Source of the DNA: Narthecium ossifragum
Lineage: Eukaryota > Streptophyta > Magnoliopsida > Dioscoreales > Nartheciaceae
Length of the DNA: 64,000 nucleotides
Assembly (NCBI GenBank): GCA_963920575.1
Contig: OY986964.1
Location: 16,805,987-16,869,986, forward strand
Reading direction: 5' to 3'
Numbering within the stretch: the stretch's first letter is position 1; each line of letters starts with the position of its first letter. The notes beneath the pieces are model-generated. The model had not been told where the DNA came from and did not search any database. It worked only from the letters and a program-made list of their open reading frames with translations. The position numbers and the translations under genes are program-made. Below are positions 56,543 through 64,000 of this stretch, in pieces.

Positions 56543-59500
56543 TTATAGCATGAATCCGTCTAAATGACGGAATCGATCACCCCACTTAAAATAATTTCCT
56601 CCATATAATGCTTGAAACCAAACCCAACCCCACAGTAAATCAAGTAGTTGATGATGAAGGCTAACAAAGTCTTTCCTCCCAACAAGAGAACTAGAGACCC
56701 CACCCTCTATAAAAGGCAACCTATCGTCATGTTTCATCTTGCACCCCGGTCTACAGTATGTGTCCTCCAGAATAGTGAAACTATCAATCAGGTGAACCGG
56801 AAGTGAAAGGTCAAATATAGATAAAAGACGCGGTGAAAGCAGTGATGATGGTGCAGATATAGAGAACAGAGGAGGTGGCTCAACCTTAGGATATACTGCC
56901 ACATCTGTACAAAGGTGAGTGTCGGCATAATAAGCACACAATTGGCCCGTATCTATCACAGGTGCGGGAGTAAAAGATAGCGGGGAAAGGGGTTCAACCA
57001 TCCCAGAAATAGTTTTTGTCTCCACAGTATGCCGATCGAGTGATTGGTCGGACAAGATGTGTGTTTTGATATCATATTTCGATTGTGCAGTGTTCAAATT
57101 AACATCTTCATCAGAATCAGAAGCATAGGCATTCAAGATATCAGATAGCCTATCATTTTCCACTTCAACATCATCATCCTCCGAATCCTCAAACTCATAC
57201 TCCTTTAGAATCATAGCCAATCTAGCATTATGCAATTCAACATCATAATCATCATTATCAGAATCATATTCCTTCAAAATCTCAGATACTCTATCATTGT
57301 GCAGTGTAGCATCACCATCATCATCATCATCAGAGTCATAATCCCTCAAAATCTCAGATAATCTATCAATCATTATAACATGAGATTTATCATCAAAGCA
57401 GTCAGTCACGCTATCAACACGAAAGCATTCATTCTCACGCTCAGGAAAACATGTAGTCTTAAAGATGTTCAGTTTAACATGCATATTACCAAAATAGACA
57501 TCCATGACACCAGTTCGACAGTTGATATTCGCATTTGCAGTGGCCAAAAAGGGGCGTCCTAAGATGATAGGGACAGTCTTTCTGCAGTGAGCAGCGGGCT
57601 CCATATCCAAGACGACAAAGTCGACAGGGAAAAAGAAGTTATCCACCTTAACTAATACGTCCTCTACGATACCTCTAGGGGTCTTAATAGACCTATCAGC
57701 TAATTGCAAAACAACCGAGGTCGGTTTCAGTTCCTCCATCCCAAATTCCTTATAAAGGTAATAGGGCAAAATGTTAACACTGGCTCCTAGGTCGAGAAGG
57801 GCACCATCAATCTGGTAGTCTCCTATGCAACAGGGTATGGTAGGAGTACCAGGGTCTTTCAATTTGGGTGGGGTGTCATGTTTCAAAATCGAACTGACTT
57901 GTTCCGGTAAAAGGATTTTCTTGTCCCCTTTGTGTTTTGTCAGGCGTTTATGAGTGCACAGGTCCTTAAGAAACTTGGCATACGAAGGGATCTGACGAAT
58001 AGCCTGAAGCAAGGGTATGTTGATGTTGACATGTTTGAACGTTTCAAGGATTTCCTCATTAGCTCTTCGAGCTTTGATGCTTGGGTACGGGTCCTTAAGG
58101 GCTGCAGGAAATGGCACTTTTGGAATGTATTTAGCTGGATCAGGCTCTCTAGAATCAGTTGGATTATAATTAGGTGGAAGAGAAGAGTAATCTCGAGTTG
58201 GACGATTGATCGGTGGATCGGGCGTTTGATCGTCCGTACTGACAGGTTCACCTATTTGGTTATCTACTGTTTTACCACTTCTGAGGGTCACCACGGCTTT
58301 GGCACTCTCAAAGTTTTGGCTTTCTACATAGTGTTGGCCTCTGGGGTTTGTCACAGGTTGACTGGGCAAGTGACCTTCCTCTCTTTTGGCTATAGTGTTA
58401 GAAAGTTGGCCCAGTGAATTCTCAAGTTTAGCAATGGATTGGGTATTAGAATTACACTGGTTCTCTCTTCTAGACACATTATTCTGAATTTTAGAGATAT
58501 CACTTTTTAGGTCACTTCTCATTCCACTAAAATTTTCATTTATGACTGCAAGGATGGAACTCAAAGTGGGTTCATCAGATGGTTCAACAGGAGAAGGCTG
58601 AGGTGTATTCTGTGGATAATGTGAAGAGTACCCAGGGTTTGGATTTGCAGAAGGTTTAGGTGGGTACGTGAAAGTAGATGTATTAATTGTATTGTTTTGG
58701 CCTTGAAAGTTACTTGACTGTTGTGGCTTCCAACTAAAATTAGGATGATTTCTCCAACCTGGATTGTAGGTATTAGAATAAGGGTTGTTCTGAGGTTTGG
58801 AGAAACCATATGTGGCGTTGGCATGTTCCTGAACAAAGTCAGGGAAATTGGGGGCCAGATGACAATCAGTGATATGATGACCAGAGTTAAGACAAAGGCC
58901 ACAGGGTCCAAGAGAAGTGCTAGGCAATTGTTGAGCAAGAGATTGGACTGTTTTCAACTGGTTCAAATCTTTGGTTAGGAGGGCTACTTGTGCGGAGAGA
59001 CTTTGGAATTCAGAAATTTCATGAATTCCCCGAGAATTACGAACAGTGGTAGACCGACTCCTAGAAACTGAGGCATTGTGTCGTGAATTTTCAGCAAGGT
59101 TATCATACATTTCCCAAAGAGCAGGCCATGGCTTACTAAGAACAACACCCCCACAGCAGGCTTCGACCATTGTCCTATAACGATCATTAAGACCATTATA
59201 GAATGAATGGGCTAACTGCCACTCAGGTACCTCATGATGGGGACACTCTCTAAGAAGATCCTTAAATCTTTCCCAAGCTTCATGAAACATCTCATCTTCA
59301 TTTTGCTTGAAAGAAATAATCATGGTTCGATAATTTTGCGCTTTAATGATCGGGAAATATTTCTTAAGAAAGGCATCCTGAAGTTGGTCCCATGTTGAAA
59401 TCGAATTTGGAGCTAAAGTATGAAGCCAATGTCTAGCCTTGTCTTTCAAAGAAAAAGGGAAGAGCTTGAGTCTAAAGGCATCATCATTAAAATGCTGGAG

Positions 59501-59743
59501 TTTGAACATGGAAAGAAGTTCAAGGAAGCTAACAATATGACCATAAGGATCCTCATTTTCACGCCCATAAAAAGAAGGTAAAGCTGTAATCCAATTGGGC
59601 TTAATCTCATAATGAGTAGCATTAATAGGAGGTGGATTAATACAGGAGGCATATGTGAAAGGTCCAGGTAGAAAATGATTCCTAATTAGGCCTTCTATAT
59701 GGTTATTGTTCTCATTGTTCCCCCCATTCCCATTATATGGCAA
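56543..59743 (-). CDS. gag: F gag-protease polyprotein, single intact frame
   Basis: 1066 codons, no stop. It provides capsid, nucleocapsid and aspartic protease. Capsid-type domain near residues 20-215 (LKLFPFSLKDKARHWLHTL), zinc knuckle CX2CX4HX4C from C281, protease DLGASVNILP with D651. After the protease an acidic segment (about 790-895) has four tandem units of 21-24 residues like DRLSEILKEYDSDNDD. The tail (895-1066) has no polymerase motif. The first codon of the open frame is TTG; no in-frame ATG occurs before about residue 79, and an upstream TGA blocks extension. Compared with D1 about 45 N-terminal residues are missing, so initiation is unexplained. Confidence 0.9.
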   Translation of the reverse strand: MPYNGNGGNNENNNHIEGLIRNHFLPGPFTYASCINPPPINATHYEIKPNWITALPSFYGRENEDPYGHIVSFLELLSMFKLQHFNDDAFRLKLFPFSLKDKARHWLHTLAPNSISTWDQLQDAFLKKYFPIIKAQNYRTMIISFKQNEDEMFHEAWERFKDLLRECPHHEVPEWQLAHSFYNGLNDRYRTMVEACCGGVVLSKPWPALWEMYDNLAENSRHNASVSRSRSTTVRNSRGIHEISEFQSLSAQVALLTKDLNQLKTVQSLAQQLPSTSLGPCGLCLNSGHHITDCHLAPNFPDFVQEHANATYGFSKPQNNPYSNTYNPGWRNHPNFSWKPQQSSNFQGQNNTINTSTFTYPPKPSANPNPGYSSHYPQNTPQPSPVEPSDEPTLSSILAVINENFSGMRSDLKSDISKIQNNVSRRENQCNSNTQSIAKLENSLGQLSNTIAKREEGHLPSQPVTNPRGQHYVESQNFESAKAVVTLRSGKTVDNQIGEPVSTDDQTPDPPINRPTRDYSSLPPNYNPTDSREPDPAKYIPKVPFPAALKDPYPSIKARRANEEILETFKHVNINIPLLQAIRQIPSYAKFLKDLCTHKRLTKHKGDKKILLPEQVSSILKHDTPPKLKDPGTPTIPCCIGDYQIDGALLDLGASVNILPYYLYKEFGMEELKPTSVVLQLADRSIKTPRGIVEDVLVKVDNFFFPVDFVVLDMEPAAHCRKTVPIILGRPFLATANANINCRTGVMDVYFGNMHVKLNIFKTTCFPERENECFRVDSVTDCFDDKSHVIMIDRLSEILRDYDSDDDDDGDATLHNDRVSEILKEYDSDNDDYDVELHNARLAMILKEYEFEDSEDDDVEVENDRLSDILNAYASDSDEDVNLNTAQSKYDIKTHILSDQSLDRHTVETKTISGMVEPLSPLSFTPAPVIDTGQLCAYYADTHLCTDVAVYPKVEPPPLFSISAPSSLLSPRLLSIFDLSLPVHLIDSFTILEDTYCRPGCKMKHDDRLPFIEGGVSSSLVGRKDFVSLHHQLLDLLWGWVWFQALYGGNYFKWGDRFRHLDGFML

Positions 59744-59780
59744 AGAGAAAAATCAGAAACTTCTTTGAAAAATCAAAATC

Positions 59781-59800
59781 TTCCCCGGTAACGGCGCCAA
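59781..59800 (-). other. F primer-binding site, tRNA-Asp with one mismatch
   Basis: The minus strand reads TTGGCGCCGTTACCGGGGAA; D1 has GTTGCC at the changed position. Only about 37 bases separate it from the open frame, against about 425 in D1. Confidence 0.85.
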
Positions 59801-59804
59801 AAAT

Positions 59805-61236
59805 TGATCGCTCACAAACGTCGTCGTTAAAACGTATGCAAAACGCAATTTAGAATTTATAATCCTTCAATCAATACTACTCTACAAATGTAGAACAGTG
59901 GTGAGATCCGGAGTCGAACCACAGGGAAAGATTGTTTAACAAAAGAAGAAATCAAATTAAATCTCTAAACTCAAGTCCTAAGGCGAAGAAAAGGAGTTTC
60001 AATGGTTTTGTTATCTAAGGAATTAAACTACTGAAAAAGCAATGAAAAGGTTGGGATAAATCAATGAGAGAAACAACCTAGGGATCCCTCAATCCACTCT
60101 AGCTTCACTTCCTGTATCCTCTAGCTATCATCTTGCTTCTTCTCTAGACATTATGGAATCATGGCTTCTTAAGCTCAAATGAAACCCTAAAAGAAAGTTG
60201 GTGACTACCTAAGGCATAACCTATCTTCGTGTAGCATAGATTGTCTTCGGACTTAACCTGAGTACAATCTATCTTTACTTAGCATAGATTATCTCAAAAG
60301 CATGTCAAAAACCACATGAAAACCATCTTATGGAACTCTACCATCAAGCACAGCAATCAAGTAGGACACAAAATACGTCAAGGGAAATACTTCCATCAAC
60401 TCTATTATCAATAAATTCAAATCCATAAGATCATGTCTATGAGAAAGAAATACAAGAATCAACTAGAAAATACAGAAAGTTACACTAGAGTTTCATGAAA
60501 TCCCTAGATCTAGAAGATTAGCCACTCATCTTTTGGATGAGATCCATGTGTTCGATGAAGAAAGCTTGAGATCTACACCACATCTCCGTCTTCTTCTCTA
60601 ATCTGAATTCCTCTGTTTTCCTCTCTATGGAGGCCCCCGGTTTTCCAGCCACAAAGCCCTTTTTATATCTTAATTCCCGGATTAGGGTTTCAAGGTTAAG
60701 TTAGACCTCAAGTGCAACTCGGAATTCCTGGTCCAACCCTGACAGCTTCTTCCAATCGCGACTGGGCTCAACCGGTTCGGAATTTGAGAATGAGTCCAAC
60801 ACAAAAGATGTAGATTTGGAAGTCTTCTGTCTTATCCCGAAGAGTTTCTAATATTTGGACTTATCTAAAATATTTGGCGAATATTCTCCCAAGCGTCGAC
60901 GGACCAGTCTTCCAGCAGCTAAATATCTCCATCTTCTTCAAACTGCTATCAACTCATCAGGAATCTCTGAAAGTGTCCAACATGAAAGTTGTATGTCTTG
61001 ATGTCTTCTAGATGTCACCCAAATTTCAGAATATTTTGACTTAAGGATAATATCTGGTGAATATTGTGCTAACAGTCGACAGAGCAGTGTATTTCAGCAT
61101 ATTAACCGAATTTCTTGCATTTCTTCTCAAAGCATGATTAAACCTGAAATCAACTAACAAGCTATCAAATACAACTACTCTAGGCCTAACAAAGCTAAGT
61201 TAAGGGGTTTAATCATGAACATTTAGTGACTCATCA
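59805..61236 (-). repeat. F 5' LTR (1432 bp)
   Basis: Same length and borders as the 3' LTR. Differences spotted by eye are GGAGTTTC/GGAATTTC, TTTGGACT/TTTAGACT and ACAGTCGAC/ACAATCGAC. Confidence 0.95.
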
Positions 61237-61241
61237 CCTTC

Positions 61242-61690
61242 CGTACGAGGTACGGACTGTACAAGTTCACAGTAATGCAGTTTGGTCTGACGAACGCATC
61301 AGAAACCTTCACAGATGTGATGTGGAGGATCTTCAGGCTGTATCCTGATCAGCTGCAGTGGCGTCGTCGACAACATCATATCTACCGGCGCGTTGAGGAG
61401 GAGCACGAGCGATGTTTGGCGTTTGCATCGCAGCTGCTGAGGGTGTATCAGCGTTATTTGGCTCCCAGCTCGAGGTGTTGGCCTTCAGAGGCAGGTTTCG
61501 ACCGACAGGCAGTCTCAGCGGCAGGCAGATCGATTGATTCAGCTGGGCTTGACACAGATGTGCGACAGCAGAGGTCGAAGATGGTGTTCAAGATTCAGTG
61601 GAGGCATCTCCAAGACTGCGGAACCGTTGACCAGAGTGACCAAGAGACCGGAGCTTTTGCCTTAAAGTCACTGAGTCAGTGCGTTTAAGG
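61242..61690 (+). pseudogene. pol: D3 reverse transcriptase remnant
   Basis: The frame reads FRTRYGLYKFTVMQFGLTNA then TFTDVMWRIFRLYPDQ, clearly the chromovirus RT segment before the active site. The catalytic YVDD-like box is not readable; the frame changes there, then HIYRR and EEEHERC follow in the original frame. Downstream to 61688 the frame is open but has no RNase H motif. Confidence 0.75.
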
Positions 61691-62487
61691 GTGATAGCCA
61701 CCAGCAGTTGTTAGAGAGGCTAGAGCAGATTTGGCGGATTGTCAGCTCGGCGGAAACAGACAGTCAGTTGGATCAGGTTTTGAGGATCAGATTCCAGATG
61801 GCCTTCCCTTCGGTGTTTACGGCATCCCAGCTCTCCCAGCCAGAGTGATATAGACCCAGAGTAGATATCCGGAGCTCGTGGGGATCCGTGATGCGGTTGT
61901 TACCGAGTACATGATAGAGGGCTGGACACCGTCAGCAGACCGCAGATTGTGCTTCGTTAGCAGTGTTGCAGATCTGGCGGATCCATTGCAGCTCCTTCCA
62001 GTGTCAGAGTGGGAGCGGAAGCACACCATGGCAGACGTCTTCACCAGATTGCAAGAGGCAGCTAAGAGGGGTACCTTCGTTTGCTGAGTTTGCCTAATGC
62101 AGTGATCATCAGTCCAGACTGATGCAGTGCCATTCTAGGTGTAGCACGGCAGTTCGTGTCGTTCTTTCGATTGCTCAACCGAGTTTGGTTGAGGCAATCC
62201 TCAGAGGGGTTAGCACAGAGCAGTCGAGAGAGCTACTCAGGTCAGAGGCGATGATCTTTGGAGTTCTCAGTTCCTGGCAGGGTGTTCCTGAAGATTCCTT
62301 CGCGCAGAGGATTAGTCAGAGTTGGCAGAGAGCAGAGGCCAGATAAGGTGTAGGCCGAGGCAACCCTACTCCGAGAGTCTGCACTAGAACCATGACGGCG
62401 TGGAGCGATGATGACATCGAGCCTGTAGAGATTCCTGACGGCTGTAGCAGACAGTTGATCGTACTCCAGTGGTGGGGTAGCAGATCC
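61691..62487 (+). other. D3 interior between RT and integrase remnants
   Basis: Former coding sequence with short frames (for example 61878-62087) and no certain RNase H motif. A stretch near 62150-62330 (PSLVEAILRGVSTEQSREL) may correspond to the RNase H-integrase linker of Tekay elements. Confidence 0.4.
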
Positions 62488-62600
62488 AGAGTTGCATGAG
62501 GGCATCCTACGTGAGGTTCACTCCTCTCCTGTTGTTGTTCATTCAGGAGGCATGGATGTATATTGTGGAGTCGTCATCAGCCTGGTTGGCACCAGTTACA
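62488..62600 (+). pseudogene. pol: D3 integrase zinc-domain remnant
   Basis: The frame reads HEGILREVHSSPVVVHSGGM, matching the chromovirus (R)EILREAHSSP...HPGGTKMY motif that starts the integrase HHCC domain. Immediately downstream the sequence runs into a 25-bp tandem repeat, so the CC half is lost. Confidence 0.6.
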
Positions 62601-62602
62601 GA

Positions 62603-62677
62603 GATCAGATGCAGAGATCAGATTCAGGATCAGATGCAGAGATCAGATTCAGGATCAGATGCAGAGATCAGATTCAG
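62603..62677 (+). repeat. Three exact 25-bp tandem units inside the D3 integrase region
   Basis: GATCAGATGCAGAGATCAG followed by ATTCAG, repeated three times without change. Related AGATCAGA/AGGTCAGA words continue to about 62710. Confidence 0.85.
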
Positions 62678-63530
62678 AGGTCAGACCTAGAGACCCGATG
62701 CAGAGGTCAATTCAACACATATACTATAGGAGATGAGTATATGTGCCACATAGCAGTCCATATGTCAGAGAGGTGATCAGATGGCGTGATGCTTCAGTTT
62801 CCATCACTTCAGGCCATGACTCCAGGATCACAGGCATGATCCTAGTACAGCTCTTAGGAGCCGGTGACCATTTTTACTGGCTTTCAGCACAACATCTCGC
62901 GGTACAGACGGTCAGAGAGGACAATTCAGATCCATGGTGACGTGCCTAGAGCACGTATTGTTGATGCAGACGTCAAACGACGAGAGCACATCCTCATGGT
63001 GGTCTTTGCCTAGTTCAGCAGTTGACGGCTCAGCACCAGCGTTGCACCTTTTGAGGTAGAGAGGTCAGTGCAGATCAGGTCAGAGGTGACAACCGTTAGA
63101 GTTTGCAGTTGGCGACAGAGGGTTTGCTTGCAGATCAGCTTTAGTTACGCACTTGTCAGTTGCGTGTCCTTCCGCCCCATGTTCGGTGCTGAGGGAGTAC
63201 ATTCCATATCGGTCCCACATGATCAGACACGACGACATCGTAGTCGAGGAGGACGTCGCCTACATAGAGCAGCTAGTGTAGATTGTGGGCAGACGAGAGC
63301 AGATGCTGAGATGCAGATCGATACTGCTAGTGATGATCAGATAGAGGCATAGTAGTGCAGAGAGCTTGACGTGGGAGCAGGGGGATCGCGTGTGCCAGGA
63401 GTTCCCCCGACTGTTTGACCCAGCAGGTAGTTTCCTTTGTGTGGGTGTTCGTGCCACTAGGACAAGTTGATTCTTCTTTTCCGGCCCTACCCTTGAATTT
63501 TGGGACGATATTTCTTTAAGTGTGATAGGT
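62678..63530 (+). other. D3 3' interior, decayed integrase and 3' noncoding sequence
   Basis: Short frames without readable integrase core motifs. The last 40 bases before the LTR resemble the Tekay polyprotein end and a degraded polypurine tract (TTTAAGTGTGATAGGT). Confidence 0.5.
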
Positions 63531-64000
63531 TGTGAGGACCCGTACCTCCAACCCGGTCCGACCGCGTTAGGTCGAGGGTCTGGGTTTGTGGTTTGGCCCG
63601 GTTGGCCTTGGGATGCGATCGGTTGATCGCATCGCTGCTTTTGACCCCAGTGGCATTTTGATAAATATGTTCCCTGGTGGTCAGTTTCATACCCGCGTTG
63701 CACACATGGCCTTTGATTGATGTATGTGTTTGATTACAACCTTAAGGGCGCGTCCGATCGAAAGATCGGAGCTCGATCGGGAGAGATCGAATCGGACGGC
63801 TGTGATGGATTCCAGCTTTCTATTTAAGCTCCTTCTTTCTCTTTCTTTCCTTCTTTCCTTCTCCTGCCGTTCTCTTTCTTCTCTCTCTCCTGCGGCTGAG
63901 TGCTAGGGCATCGGAGTGTGGATTTCGAGGAGCGGCTTCCGGCGATCGGAGTTGGGGGATGCGTGGAGGAGCTGCCCTATCTCTTCAGGTAGGTGTTTCT
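63531..64000 (+). repeat. D3 3' LTR, first 470 bp, cut by window end
   Basis: Starts TGTGAGGACCCGTACCTCC and is collinear with 47858-48330 with about a dozen substitutions. Confidence 0.95.

Larger units (their letters stand above)
52498..61236 (-). mobile_element. Young Athila-like element F with gag-protease but no polymerase or integrase
   Basis: Two 1432-bp LTRs showing about three differences by eye flank a 5.9-kb interior, with a perfect target duplication CCTTC (52493-52497 and 61237-61241). The LTRs, gag, protease and 3' noncoding module all resemble D1. RT, RNase H, integrase and the 3' ORF are absent: after the gag-protease stop the sequence goes straight to the post-integrase spacer. 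The leader is also very short. It must have relied on enzymes from another element. Confidence 0.95.
47858..64000 (+). mobile_element. Tekay-like Ty3/gypsy element D3 with decayed interior
   Basis: The 5' LTR 47858-50492, initiator-Met PBS, decayed gag, inserted element F, decayed RT and integrase, and 3' LTR from 63531 run to the window end. The left flank is GGATC (47853-47857); the right flank is outside. Without F the interior is only about 4.3 kb and every coding domain is riddled with frame changes. The visible 470 bp of 3' LTR differ from the 5' LTR at roughly a dozen sites. The wording near 63495 (AATTTTGGGACGATATTTCTTTAAG) matches the usual Tekay polyprotein end. Confidence 0.85.

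Noticed and set aside
57932..58417. 161-codon plus frame opposite the F gag-protease
   Set aside because: It is the antisense shadow of a clearly coding frame.

Overview
This is plant nuclear DNA, dominated by transposable elements. The evidence is Athila- and Tekay-type Ty3/gypsy LTR retrotransposons, plant-type MITEs, and spliced fragments of a plant mitochondrial ribosomal protein gene. A GC-rich first exon (15525-15885) hints at a monocot, but that is weak evidence and I do not name a species. I saw no tRNA, rRNA or CRISPR locus. I saw no intact host gene.

Layout. 1-1459 is the end of a long LTR. 1460-17896 is the least repetitive part. It holds a short decayed LTR element (2888-3467), unidentified exon-like pieces near 4.1 and 5.1 kb, at least three TIR-type MITEs (one hAT-like with a perfect 8-bp target duplication at 9935-10522) and the remains of a minus-strand gene for mitoribosomal protein mS29/DAP3 (10683-15885). 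The central P-loop exons of that gene cannot be found, and its large intron carries a ~2.2-kb AT-rich foldback. A GC-rich MITE and a hairpin-bearing tandem array follow (15.9-17.9 kb).

From 17897 to 64000 everything is one nest of retrotransposons inserted into each other, at least five layers deep. LTR A (17897) is cut by LTR B (19434). B is cut by solo LTR C1 (19698-22220), by LTR C2 (22355-44597) and by Athila C3 (45311-47857). C2 is cut by Athila D1 (23327-35973) and by LTR D2 (36951-43293), and D2 is cut by non-autonomous element E (38521-42556). C3 is cut by Tekay-like D3 (47858 to past the end), and D3 is cut by Athila-like F (52498-61236). Target-site duplications support most of these junctions.

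How the elements relate. D1 has the full Athila set (gag, protease, RT, RNase H, integrase, extra 3' ORF). Its gag-pol is broken by three Trp-to-TGA stops and a deletion, while its 3' ORF is open. F is a relative that keeps gag-protease but has no RT, RNase H or integrase; its LTRs are almost identical and its target duplication is perfect, so it moved recently and probably in trans. D3 carries coding sequence far more decayed than its LTRs, which also suggests movement in trans.

The most unusual pattern is a set of arrays of paired short palindromes (GATCGATC-like, or ACGGTCGA-like). They sit in the LTRs of several Tekay-type copies and recur in Athila LTRs, in the D1 leader and inside D1 coding sequence. 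The dyad layout is kept although the palindromic word differs between copies.
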